Positions 9,401 to 14,929 of a DNA stretch of 64,000 bases are shown piece after piece. Positions within the stretch are counted from its first letter, which is position 1, and the number at the start of each line of letters is the position of its first letter. The notes beneath the pieces were generated by a model, which was not told the DNA's origin, made no database searches, and saw only the letters and a program-made list of their open reading frames with translations. The translations under genes and the position numbers were made by a program. The stretch covers positions 496,001 through 560,000 of the forward strand of contig NZ_JAUSTJ010000003.1 of the NCBI RefSeq assembly GCF_030812785.1. Direction: 5' to 3'. This DNA is from Sphingomonas kyeonggiensis. Lineage in GTDB: Bacteria > Pseudomonadota > Alphaproteobacteria > Sphingomonadales > Sphingomonadaceae.

Positions 9401-11353
9401 GTTGATCGAGGTGGCGCCGCCGGAGATGGTCGTTCCGCCCCCCGCAATGAGGAACTGTCCTCCTGAGATGGTGGTCCCGCTGCCATAATTGTTCTGACCG
9501 GTGAGCGTGAGCGCTCCGGTGTTCGGCTTGGCCACACCGCCGGTGCCGGTGATCGAACCGGCATAGGTGAAGGCATCCGTACGATTGAACGCCACGGTGC
9601 TGTTGTTGAGGATGTTGCCCAGCACCGAGCCGGTGGTTCCGCCATTGCCGATGTTCAGCGTGCCCGAGGCGATCGTCGTGCCGCCCGTGTAGGTGTTATC
9701 GCCCACCAGGGTGAGCACGCCCGCGCCCGACTTGACCAGCGCACCGCCGCCCAGCAGCGGCCCTCCGATGGTCAGGTTGCTGCCGACAGTAGTGATCTCG
9801 AAGCCGCCGCCGCTCGCTCCCCAGTTGATCGTGCGCGCTATGCTGCCGCTTGCGCCAGTCCATTGGAGCGCGCCGCCATTGATCGTGAGCGCGCCGGACA
9901 CGTCCCCGAGCGCGCCGTTCGAGGCCACCGAAAGCGTGCCGCCGGTGATCGTCGTGCCTCCGCTATAAGTGCTATTCGCGAGCAAAGTCGTCGTGCCCGA
10001 TCCGCTCTGGCGGATCGATCCGGTGCCGCTGATGCTGCTGCTCACGGTGTTGGCGGCGCTGCTGTTGAAGACGAGGGCACTGTTGTTGGTCACCTGGCGG
10101 AACGCCACGCTGGCCGCACCGCCATCGCCGACCTGTAACGTGCCCTGGTTGATGGTCCAGTCCATCAGCATCGCGTTCGTGCCGGTCAGCGTCCAGGTGC
10201 TGGTGCCGTTCTTCTCGAACTTGTCGGACGTGTTGAAGTTGCGATACTTTCCCGTGGGCGAGACCTGCGAGATGTCGAAGCTCGCATCGGTGGGGCCGCC
10301 AAAGCCAAGGACTTCGGTGCCGCTCACGCTCGCGGTCACATTCCCCTCGATGTTCGAGGTCGCCCACAGCTCGAGGTACAGGCGGGTGCCGCCATTGGTG
10401 TCCATGCGGATCGCATCGGTGCTGCCGGCGCCGGCCCGGATCGTGCCCGTGTTGATGATCTTGACCGACCAGGCCTGGTCGAAGCTCTGGATCGCCGCGG
10501 CGCCGTTGCCGCCTTCGATCGTGCCCGCATTGGTGAGCGTCAGCAGCGAGGAACCGATGCCACGGATCGCCGCGCCGCCGGCAAAGGCCGGATCGCTGTT
10601 CGATCCGCCGCGGATCGTACCGTTGTTGATGATGAAAGAGGTCTGGCCGATGTTGCGCGAATAGATGGCGAAACCATCGCTGCCGCTCTGGCCGCTCGAG
10701 CCCTGGATCAGGCTGTTGTTGATCAGCGTGCCGCCGGTGTTGATCGATACGGCCACGCCTGCGTTGCCGCCTGTCGTGAAGTGCGTATAGGAGATCGAAT
10801 CGCCGGCAATGATGGTGCCGTTGTTCACGAAGGTACCGGTGTCGTTCAGGCTGAGGGCGATGCCCGGCTCCTGACCCGCGCTGTTCACCGTGCTGCCGCG
10901 GATCGTCGCGCTGCTGGTGACGGTGCCCGTGCCCGTCAGCGACAAGGTTCCCGAAGTCACGCCGTTGTTGCCGGCGAAATTGCCGGCCAGGACCAGGGTA
11001 TTGGTGCCTGAGGGACCGGCGATGAGCGTGCCCGGGCCGGTCGTCGGGCCGGTCAGCACGAAGCCCTGCGTATCGATGGTGACCGGCTTGTTCGGCAGGG
11101 TGAAGGTGGCGGTCGATACGCTGAAGCTGGAGCCCAGCACGATGCGGGGGGCATTGTCCGAATTGCCGGCGATGGTGGCGAGCGCCGCCTGCAGCTCCGC
11201 CTCGCTGTTCACCACATAGTCATCGGCCCAGGCCGCCCCGGGGAAGAGCAGGGAGAGTGCCAGCGCCGCGCCGCCCGCGCCTGCCAGCAGCTTGCGGCGG
11301 CGGCCGGCGGCGGCATGGTCGATCTCGTGGCCCGGCTTCGCGTTCGTGATCAT
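464..11353 (-). CDS. Giant autotransporter (type Va secretion) with beta-strand repeats
   Basis: About 3,630 aa. An N-terminal basic stretch (RRRK) and hydrophobic segment end in GAAWA, a signal-peptide cleavage site. The long passenger is Gly/Thr/Ser/Asn-rich and full of autotransporter-associated strand repeats of the form 'GTLTLTGANSYTGGT', predicting an extended beta-helix on the cell surface. The last ~300 residues form the translocator barrel and end in GGLRLAF, with the C-terminal Phe typical of outer-membrane barrels. I chose ATG 11353 because GGGGAG lies about 9 nt upstream; an in-frame ATG at 11395 would add 14 residues. The passenger holds four large modules marked by LNFWDG (near residues 1100, 1870, 2530 and 2920). 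The family role is adhesion or biofilm; no protease or other enzymatic motif was recognised. The upstream gap 11354-11634 holds no gene I can support. Confidence 0.9.
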   Translation of the reverse strand: MITNAKPGHEIDHAAAGRRRKLLAGAGGAALALSLLFPGAAWADDYVVNSEAELQAALATIAGNSDNAPRIVLGSSFSVSTATFTLPNKPVTIDTQGFVLTGPTTGPGTLIAGPSGTNTLVLAGNFAGNNGVTSGTLSLTGTGTVTSSATIRGSTVNSAGQEPGIALSLNDTGTFVNNGTIIAGDSISYTHFTTGGNAGVAVSINTGGTLINNSLIQGSSGQSGSDGFAIYSRNIGQTSFIINNGTIRGGSNSDPAFAGGAAIRGIGSSLLTLTNAGTIEGGNGAAAIQSFDQAWSVKIINTGTIRAGAGSTDAIRMDTNGGTRLYLELWATSNIEGNVTASVSGTEVLGFGGPTDASFDISQVSPTGKYRNFNTSDKFEKNGTSTWTLTGTNAMLMDWTINQGTLQVGDGGAASVAFRQVTNNSALVFNSSAANTVSSSISGTGSIRQSGSGTTTLLANSTYSGGTTITGGTLSVASNGALGDVSGALTINGGALQWTGASGSIARTINWGASGGGFEITTVGSNLTIGGPLLGGGALVKSGAGVLTLVGDNTYTGGTTIASGTLNIGNGGTTGSVLGNILNNSTVAFNRTDAFTYAGSITGTGGVAKPNTGALTLTGQNNYGSGTTISGGQFLIAGGGTTISGGATSINVNTAVPVILGIDGAGSAFSTTAITGAANLNRTMTVSVTNGGHLTTTTGDISLRASTVSAASTNTAELIVDGAGSRADVAGGLVLANSGVTNGKLTISGGGALRTAGTSIIGFATGNTRGVPSATISGAGSNWTSTNSLVMSNGDFILSQGGTASFASATFGTATLPATLIVSGAGSTLATTGGDLVIGSGAGTGELVLSNGGAVDLAGSLVLADAGTATGILSIGGAEGQAAAATGAFTAPTVTLGSGTSRLNFNHTDSDYLFSAAISGAGAINQVAGTTNLTGASGAFAGVANVTGGTLRVNGTLGNAASVVNVLNGGRLGGAGTIGGSVIVADGTIAPGNSPGTLTIAGNLTLGTNSLLDYEFGQSDVVGGPMNDLIEVGGDLRLDGTINVTVTPGGEFGVGVYRVLSYGGTLDDQGLALGTTPGGIVQVQTAVGGQVNLVNYAGAALNFWDGNGARGDGTITGGTGVWQAATGNDNWTLFDGSINSPYTDGNFAIFMGAAGTVTVDNSLGAINASGMQFARSGYVITGGTIGLVAPQSIIRVGDGTAAGAGYSATIASALGGSGQLVKTDLGTLVLTGANSYAGGTAINGGVLQVASDANLGDAAGGLSFNNGTLRIAGDMTSNRDVVLAGAATVTTTAGSDWVLGGDIGGTGALTINTSNTVTLTGDATHSGGTTITGIGTLLIGNGGTSGTIAGNIVNNANIRFDRADASSYAGSISGSGSFSKAGAGQLNLTGSSNWAGSAQIQQGELRIASGNTVTAANQTSLSNGGTLTVSGIGSTFTTGFITASGTSGAASTINVENGGVLRTTVSGLALRSGPAAPLAAANLNVTGAGSLADLLGPLAIASSGGTSIANVTISGGGTLRSTGANQMGAAVGNVTAPTLTITGAGSNWTSTGTLAMTNGSFSLLNGGAASFASAVIGSATTRPAALLVSGPASVFTTSGDLTIGTGTGTGVLTLADGGSIAVGGTFTLADNAGATGVLNIGGAEAAAAAAAGLFTLPALDLGSATSRINFNHTNPAYAFAALISGAGSLNQTTGTTILSAANSYSGATNVTGGTLLINGDQSAATGLTTVGANGTLGGTGIIGGNVDMSAGGTLAAGSNGVGTLTINGNLTLGAGSHLGFELGQAYTVGGPLNDLVDVGGNLTLDGTVDVTTSAGGSFDVGIYRLLNYAGALTNNGLVVGTQPAGAEAFVQTSVAGQVNLVNIGGLTLNFWDGAAGPKFDGAIAGGTGIWQAHTGNDNWTDLSGALNAGFSDGAIAIFTGTAGTVTVDNSLGAVTVSGMQFATNGYAITGDAVTLTGAQAVIRVGDGTAAGAGYTATIASALTGASQLVKTDLGTLVLTGANAYTGGTRIEGGTLQIGNGGSITGDVVNNAALVVNRTGTLTLGGAISGSGTLTQTGGGTLILGGVNSYAGGTTVTGASIVQVSSDANLGAAAGVLALQGGTFQAGASFSSGRAITLGSATSNRIDTQGFDVTLSGVIGNGAGNMSGNFLDKIGTGTLTLTGVNSYSNRTLIAAGTLALAGNGTIGAGNLIVGAGTVFDISQTNAGARVIQLNSGAAGTIALGSKVLTLGATLSFSDWSGSIADGGIGGGTGGSVVIQAPSGAVRFLEAQSYTGGTTVNGGTLALVGNGALYAGGAVTVNAGTVFDISGLTGSGTTIGDLSGAGAVALGGKTLRFGTANGTSFTGTIAGSGGLVKSGTGSFTLTGANSYTGTTSVTAGTLLVNGDQSAATGLTTVASGATLGGSGILGGDVLIADGGTLSPGNSPGTLTINGGLTLSAGSTLAYEFGAANSVGSPLNDLVNVGGNLVLDGTINVSVSAGGAFDIGLYRIANYGGTLTNNGLAIGTMPAGAELSVQTSIAGQVNLVNTGSAVLNFWDGNTGPKFDGAIAGGGGIWRATGTDNWTDVSGAVNSAFDNGAIAIFAGAVGNVTIDNSQGAVTAAGLQFAAHGDYVIQGGTLTLTGPQSVIRVGDGSVAGIGYSANIQSVIAGNTQLVKTDIGRLILAGANSYTGGTAINGGVLEIASDANLGAASGGLSFNGGTLNTTADIGSARAVTLDGQGVLATDAGTTLTLSGAITGAGNLAKTGTGTLVLGGTGSFTGGTQVAQGTLLVNGNFAATTGVTTVAAGATLGGTGTIGGNVTLNGTLSPGAGGAGTLTIGGNLAIAQGATLAYEFGSANVAGGALNDLVNVGGNLVLDGTINVSVPAGGAFSAGIYRVFNYGGTLTDNGLTLGALPAGSNVAVQTSVAGQVNLVNFAGLTLNFWDGAAGPKNNGSINGGTGIWQNGTGNDNWADASGAINAAYSDGAFAVFGGTAGTVTVDNGPGQVAASGMQFAVGGYTVTGGSIALAGAQAVIRVGDGSTAGAGYTATINAALTGASQLVKTDAGTLVLGGTNSYTGGTLVTGGTVQIASDANLGAASGGLTLDGGTLVTTATLASTRNLVLQGAGTLSTATGTSFTLGGVLSGTGNLTKAGTGTLVLGGASAGYAGIARVSAGTLAVTGVLGGSVNVDAAGRLEGTGTVGNVTNSGTIAPGLSGVGTLTLTGTYTGAKGTLEIEAELGGDGARADQLVVGGATAGTTLVKVTNLGGTGAPTVEGIKIVDVAGASNGVFTLEGDYVFEGAPALIAGAYGYRLYKNGVANPADGDWYLRSALLSPVAPPATPLYQPGVPVYEAYGQTLATLNAIGTMQERVGNRRWSSGSDGISGIWGRMESARSRPNAVQSTSLSDVNVDSWKVELGVDRAVSTRGDGSTLVVGVLGSYGEARANIASPFGNGSIKTRGYGAGATLSWFGPQGFYVDSRAQFTWFDSKLKSSVLGKLADGNDGTGQAYSVEVGKRSPLSSKLSVTPQIQMTYSTVGFDRFTDPNGAEVSSRLGDSLKTRWGISLDRQDAGSHLYAVANLSYEWLDGTVTQVSGTPIARSNERLWGEFGLGGSVQLGRVTLYSQVSADTALRDFGKSYSLKGTGGLRLAF
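2100..8100 (-). repeat. Four internal large repeat modules of the autotransporter
   Basis: Each module runs from VNLVN, through LNFWDG and GG(T/G)G(I/V)W, then DNW, VTVDN/VTIDN, an IRVGDG strand and QLVKTD, to a DANLG strand. The four LNFWDG copies lie near 8045, 5750, 3755 and 2590. Spacing shrinks toward the C terminus (about 2.3, 2.0 and 1.2 kb) because different numbers of short strand repeats lie between modules. The pattern suggests tandem duplication followed by loss or gain of short repeats. Confidence 0.8.
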
Positions 11354-11535
11354 GATAAGCTTACTCCCCGACGGCATGCGGACGTGACGAAACACCCCGC
11401 CGGAAGGCAGAGTGTGCAGAAATCTGGCGAACCCATCGATGATACGAAGTCGGATTACGGCCCCTGAATGCCGCGTCCTTGCACTCCTCGTGACTCAGGC
11501 GAAACGTTCACTTCTCGCGGTGCAGCAGGGCGCGT

Positions 11536-11548
11536 TAACGATTCGTTA
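11536..11548. promoter_or_regulatory. Short inverted repeat upstream of the autotransporter
   Basis: TAACG-ATT-CGTTA is a perfect inverted repeat in the otherwise gene-free stretch between the autotransporter and the small secreted protein. It could be a regulator site; short palindromes of this length also arise by chance. Confidence 0.25.
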
Positions 11549-11634
11549 CCGGGGCGTATACAAAAGCATTTCCGCTACGTTTCCCGTGGTTTTTGGGCGG
11601 TATCTCATGGATTTGCGGCTGTCGGAAAATACGA

Positions 11635-11666
11635 CAAAGCCCCCGGCCGGTGGGCCGGAGGCTTTG
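11635..11666 (-). terminator. Rho-independent terminator of the small secreted protein gene
   Basis: CAAAGCC-c-CCGGCC pairs with GGCCGG-a-GGCTTTG around a short loop. Read on the minus strand it is followed by a T-rich stretch (TCGTATTTTCC). It lies 26 nt beyond the stop codon at 11692. Confidence 0.8.
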
Positions 11667-11691
11667 CAATTGGCGTGTCGAAAGGGTGGGC

Positions 11692-11937
11692 TTAGCGACC
11701 GGTCGAGGGCGTAGCCTGGACGGCGCATTTCGCGCGCACGGGCAGGGCGGTCTTGCCGGCCTGGTGATGGCTCTGCACCGGCTGGCAGGCCGGACGGTCA
11801 CGTAGGCGCCAATGGGCGACAGGGGTCTTGCCGGACGGCGCCCAGACGAGCTGGTGGGTTTCGTGCAGCGACTGGGCCTGGACGGCGGGGGCGGCGAGCA
11901 GGCAGGCAGCGGCTGCGATCGGGAGGATGAACTTCAT
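11692..11937 (-). CDS. Small exported protein of unknown function
   Basis: 81 aa. Starts MKFILPIAAAACLLAAPAVQAQ, a clear Sec signal peptide with an AQA-type cleavage site, leaving a mature protein of about 60 residues with two cysteines, several histidines and a basic C-terminal half. AAGGAG lies 9 nt before the ATG, supporting the start. It is divergent from the two-component system at 12.1 kb and has its own terminator. I do not recognise the family. The paired Cys and the His/Arg-rich tail would allow a disulfide or metal contact, which is only a guess. Its position across a shared promoter region makes it a likely target of the neighbouring response regulator. Confidence 0.75.
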   Translation of the reverse strand: MKFILPIAAAACLLAAPAVQAQSLHETHQLVWAPSGKTPVAHWRLRDRPACQPVQSHHQAGKTALPVRAKCAVQATPSTGR

Positions 11938-11996
11938 GGGGAATCTCCTTTGCAGCCGGAAATAATGCGCGCGTCCGATCGGCGCTTTGCGCGGCT

Positions 11997-12025
11997 GTAA
12001 GGAAGCTTTTCCCGTGCGTTACGAA
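11997..12025. promoter_or_regulatory. Candidate response-regulator sites in the divergent promoter
   Basis: GTAAGGAA (11997-12004) and GTTACGAA (12018-12025) are near-identical and start 21 bp apart, two helical turns, as expected for dimers of OmpR/PhoB-type regulators. Similar octamers (reverse complement TTCCTTAC/TTCCTCAC) occur at 14160 and 16448, upstream of the carbonic anhydrase and outer-membrane protein genes. Confidence 0.4.
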
Positions 12026-12103
12026 GCGCTGCTCCCGTGTGACAAAGCATTGCCCGACAGGGGCTCTCTTGAGCAGAAAGGGCAGGAGCCCTAAGTGCCA
12101 GCC

Positions 12104-12130
12104 ATGAATGCATGCGAGACCATGAAATGA
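12104..12130 (+). other. Possible 8-codon leader peptide overlapping the response regulator start
   Basis: ATG at 12104 opens an 8-codon frame that ends in TGA at 12128-12130, overlapping ATG 12127 of the response regulator as ATGA. AGGAG lies 15 nt upstream. No other ribosome site lies close to 12127, so coupled translation from this leader is plausible but unproven. Confidence 0.25.
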
Positions 12131-12837
12131 CCGCGCCCGTCATCGTTCTGGTCGAGGACGATCCCGCGCTTCGAACCCTCACCGCCCGCGCGCTCCAGGA
12201 AAACGGCTATTCGGTCCGCCTGGCATCGACCGCGCCGGAGATGTGGGTGGCGTTCGACAATGGCCCGGTCGACCTCGTCCTGCTCGACATCATGCTGCCC
12301 GGCACCAGCGGCATCGACCTGTGCCGCGAGGTGCGGCGCAAGAGCGACGTGCCGATCATCTTCATCAGCGCGCGCGGCAACGAGCATGACCGGGTGCTAG
12401 GCCTCGAGCTGGGCGCCGACGACTATCTCGCCAAGCCGTTCAGCACCCGCGAACTGATCGCCCGGATCCGCGCGGTGCTCCGCCGCGGCGGGCTCGAGCG
12501 GATGGCGGGCGGCGACCGCGAGACCCAGGCACATTTCGACGGCTGGACGGTCAACTTTCCCCGCCGCGAGGTAAAGTCGCCTAGTGGCGCGGTGGTCGAG
12601 CTGACAGGTGCCGAGTTCGACCTGCTCGCCGCCTTTCTCGGCCAGCCCCAGCGGGTAATCGCCCGCGAGCGCCTTGTCGAGCTGTCCCGCGTCCGCCTGG
12701 GCGACAGCTCGGACCGCAGCGTCGACGTGCTGGTCAGCCGGTTGCGCCGCAAGATCTCCGCCGCCGGGCACGAGCCGCCGATCGGCACGGTGCGCGGCAT
12801 CGGCTATATCTTCCGCGCGGAGGTAACCCGCTCCTGA
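12127..12837 (+). CDS. OmpR/PhoB-family response regulator
   Basis: 236 aa. The receiver domain has the acidic pair ED(10)D(11), phospho-acceptor D54 in LLDIMLPG and the conserved Lys in AKPF. A winged-helix DNA-binding domain follows, with ELTGAEFDLL, SRVRLGDSSDRSVDVLVSRLRRK and the terminal GIGYIF wing. Length and layout are standard for the OmpR family. The partner sensor kinase starts 5 nt downstream. An in-frame ATG at 12112 is possible; 12127 was chosen because it overlaps a tiny upstream frame as ATGA, though neither has a well-placed ribosome site. Likely targets are the divergent exported protein, the carbonic anhydrase-SulP pair and the outer-membrane protein, which share an octamer motif. 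The signal is unknown. Confidence 0.9.
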   Translation: MTAPVIVLVEDDPALRTLTARALQENGYSVRLASTAPEMWVAFDNGPVDLVLLDIMLPGTSGIDLCREVRRKSDVPIIFISARGNEHDRVLGLELGADDYLAKPFSTRELIARIRAVLRRGGLERMAGGDRETQAHFDGWTVNFPRREVKSPSGAVVELTGAEFDLLAAFLGQPQRVIARERLVELSRVRLGDSSDRSVDVLVSRLRRKISAAGHEPPIGTVRGIGYIFRAEVTRS

Positions 12838-12842
12838 GCCTG

Positions 12843-14150
12843 TTGCCGCGCCATCCATTGGGGCTGCTCGGCAGGATCCTGCTTATCCTGCTGCTCACCG
12901 TCGCGATCGAGTTCGGGGCGAGCACCTTCCTGTACGAGCGCGCCTCGCGCTACTCGATCGAGGAGAGCGACGCGCACCGGCTCGCCGAGCATCTGGTGAT
13001 CGCCGAGAAATTGCTCTCCGAGCGCCCGCCCGCCGCCCGGGCGGAGGCGGCGCAGGAGCTGACCACCGATCGCTACGTCGTCCGCTGGTCGCCCGCCATT
13101 CCCCAGCGCCCCGCCTTCCCGCCGCGCCAGAAGCGGATGGAGGCGCAGGTGACCAATTGGGAGAAGGGCCTGAAGGAAGCGCACCTCCAGCTCCGCCTGG
13201 CACCCAGCGCGCATGGCCAGGTCGTCGCCGGCGAGATGCGCATGCCCGATGGCAGCTGGATCGTGTTCAAGACCCGCGAAGCCGTGCAGGTCTGGCAGTT
13301 CGCGATCGAGCGCACCTTCGTCGCGCTCGTGCCGGCGCTGCTGCTGCTCACGCTCGGCGCGCTGCTGATCCGCAGCACGCTATTGCCGCTGCGCAAGCTG
13401 ATCCATGCGATCGGCCATGTCGGCTCCGGCAAGCGGGTGACGGTCGAGGAGGAGGGGACCGCCGAGATCCGCGGGCTGATCCACGCCTTCAACGGCATGC
13501 AGCGCCGCATCCACGAGCTGATCGAGAACCGCACCCAGGCGCTGGCCGCGGTGGGGCATGATCTGCGCACCCCGCTCGCCCGGCTCCAGCTGCGGCTCGA
13601 GGATGTGCACGACGAGGAGAGCCGCCGGGCGATGCTCGACGATATCGGCGAGATGGACGACATGATCGCCTCGCTGCTTACCTTCCTCAAGGGAGAGGAC
13701 GATCCCGAGCCGGCAGTGGCGGTGGACATTGCGGTGATGGCGGCGACTCTGGTGGAGGACGCGACCGATCGCGGGCGCGACGCGACCTATACGGGCCCGC
13801 CGCACCTCGAATGGGTGGTGCGTCCCTCGATGCTCCGCCGGGCGCTGAGCAACCTGATCGAAAACGCGCTGCACTACGGCAAATCGGTGCAGGTCCATGT
13901 GGCGCAGGAGGAAGGCGAGCTGGTGCTGTGTGTGGCCGATGACGGCCCCGGCATCCCGCCTGAGAAGATCGAGGAGGCGCTGCAGCCTTTCGTCCGCCTC
14001 GACGTCGAGCGGGGCCGCAATACCAAGGGCATGGGGCTTGGCCTTGCCATCGTGCAGCAGGCCGTCGCGCTGGAGAAGGGGCGGCTCAGCCTCACCAATG
14101 CAAGCCCCCCGAACACAGGACTCATCGCGGAAATCCGTCTGCCGGGCTGA
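12843..14150 (+). CDS. EnvZ-type sensor histidine kinase
   Basis: 435 aa from a TTG start; GGAGGT about 17 nt upstream lies inside the preceding gene. A first membrane helix (about residues 9-28) and a second near 160-180 enclose a periplasmic domain of about 130 residues rich in charged and proline residues. A HAMP linker follows, then HisKA with phospho-acceptor His239 in AVGHDLRTPLARL, and an HATPase_c domain with NLIENAL, DDGPGI and GMGLGLAIV boxes. It pairs with the response regulator just upstream, and the genes are surely co-transcribed. The periplasmic sensor region resembles nothing I can name, so the stimulus cannot be stated. The downstream carbonic anhydrase and SulP genes suggest pH, CO2/bicarbonate or anion stress. 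Confidence 0.9.
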   Translation: MPRHPLGLLGRILLILLLTVAIEFGASTFLYERASRYSIEESDAHRLAEHLVIAEKLLSERPPAARAEAAQELTTDRYVVRWSPAIPQRPAFPPRQKRMEAQVTNWEKGLKEAHLQLRLAPSAHGQVVAGEMRMPDGSWIVFKTREAVQVWQFAIERTFVALVPALLLLTLGALLIRSTLLPLRKLIHAIGHVGSGKRVTVEEEGTAEIRGLIHAFNGMQRRIHELIENRTQALAAVGHDLRTPLARLQLRLEDVHDEESRRAMLDDIGEMDDMIASLLTFLKGEDDPEPAVAVDIAVMAATLVEDATDRGRDATYTGPPHLEWVVRPSMLRRALSNLIENALHYGKSVQVHVAQEEGELVLCVADDGPGIPPEKIEEALQPFVRLDVERGRNTKGMGLGLAIVQQAVALEKGRLSLTNASPPNTGLIAEIRLPG

Positions 14151-14159
14151 CGGCAACAC

Positions 14160-14167
14160 TTCCTCAC
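14160..14167. promoter_or_regulatory. Candidate response-regulator half-site before the carbonic anhydrase
   Basis: TTCCTCAC within GGCAACACTTCCTCACAG resembles GCAACATTTCCTTACG at 16441 and the reverse complement of the site at 11997. It lies about 24 bp upstream of a TTGACC hexamer (14191-14196) that is 17 bp from AGTAAA (14214-14219), a possible -35/-10 pair. Confidence 0.35.
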
Positions 14168-14201
14168 AGTAGCGCTGCGCTGCGGCAAGATTGACCCCTT
14201 A

Positions 14202-14233
14202 GGTTGCACTCCGAGTAAAAAGGAGTTGCAACC
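14202..14233 (+). promoter_or_regulatory. Inverted repeat covering the carbonic anhydrase ribosome-binding site
   Basis: GGTTGCACTCC (14202-14212) pairs with GGAGTTGCAACC (14222-14233) with one bulged base around a 9-nt A-rich loop. The right arm contains the GGAG Shine-Dalgarno and ends right at the GTG start, so in RNA the hairpin would hide the ribosome site. It could instead be a DNA operator if transcription starts inside it. Confidence 0.55.
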
Positions 14234-14929
14234 GTGAACGAGTTGATTGGCCGGGTCTTCAGCTTCGAGAAGACCGTCTTCCCGAACCAGAGCGACCTCT
14301 ACGGCAAGCTCGCTACCCAGGGGCAGAGCCCCAAGGCGCTGATGATCTCCTGCGCCGATTCGCGCGTCGTGCCCGAGCATATCATGCAGGCACAGCCGGG
14401 CGACCTGTTCGTCTGCCGCAACGCCGGCAACATCGTGCCCCCCTTCGCGCAGAAGATCGGCGGCGTCTCGGCGACCGTCGAATATGCCGTGATGGCGCTC
14501 GGCGTGCGTGACATCATCGTCTGCGGCCATTCGGACTGCGGCGCGATGAAGGCGGTCGCCCATCCCGAGATGGTCGCGGCCATGCCGAACGTCGCCGTGT
14601 GGCTGAACCATTCGGACGCCGCGCAGAAGGTCGTCGCCGATGCCTATCCGGGCCTCGACGAGAACGCCCGCGTCCGCGCGATCAGCCTCGAGAATGTCGT
14701 GGCGCAGCTCGCCCATCTCCGCACCCACCCGTCGGTCGCCTCGGGCATCGCGCGCGGCGAGATCGCGCTGCACGGCTGGTTCGTCGACATTCATGCCGGC
14801 CAGATCCTGGCGCTGGATGGCGAGACGAACCGCTTCATCGTCGTCCGTGACGATCAGCCGCTTCCCGTCGCCGTGAAGTCGGCCCAGCGCCGCGCTGCCG
14901 ACTTCGAGCTGGTGGAGGCCGCCGAATGA
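14234..14929 (+). CDS. Beta-class carbonic anhydrase
   Basis: 231 aa. Catalyses CO2 + H2O to bicarbonate + H+ in the cytoplasm. The zinc ligands and dyad of beta-class enzymes are visible: C40, D42 and R44 in SCADSRVVPEHI, and H99 and C102 in GHSDCGAM. Length fits the family. The GTG start has GGAG 8 nt upstream, inside an inverted repeat. The stop overlaps the start of the SulP transporter as ATGA, so the two are translated together, a pairing known from many proteobacteria in which carbonic anhydrase converts bicarbonate moved by a SulP carrier. The two-component system immediately upstream is a plausible controller. Alternative substrates are not indicated by the motifs. Confidence 0.95.
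   Translation: MNELIGRVFSFEKTVFPNQSDLYGKLATQGQSPKALMISCADSRVVPEHIMQAQPGDLFVCRNAGNIVPPFAQKIGGVSATVEYAVMALGVRDIIVCGHSDCGAMKAVAHPEMVAAMPNVAVWLNHSDAAQKVVADAYPGLDENARVRAISLENVVAQLAHLRTHPSVASGIARGEIALHGWFVDIHAGQILALDGETNRFIVVRDDQPLPVAVKSAQRRAADFELVEAAE

Noticed and set aside
572..9466. Very long plus-strand open frames opposite the autotransporter (572-2557, 3533-5980, 6023-9466)
   Set aside because: Their translations are Arg/Ala/Gly/His-rich and low in hydrophobic pattern, they mirror the repeats of the minus-strand gene, and they have no ribosome sites. They arise from high GC and third-position bias.
11412..11714. Plus-strand 100-residue open frame in the gap after the autotransporter start
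   Set aside because: No ribosome site, unusual composition, and it runs through the terminator of the opposite small gene.
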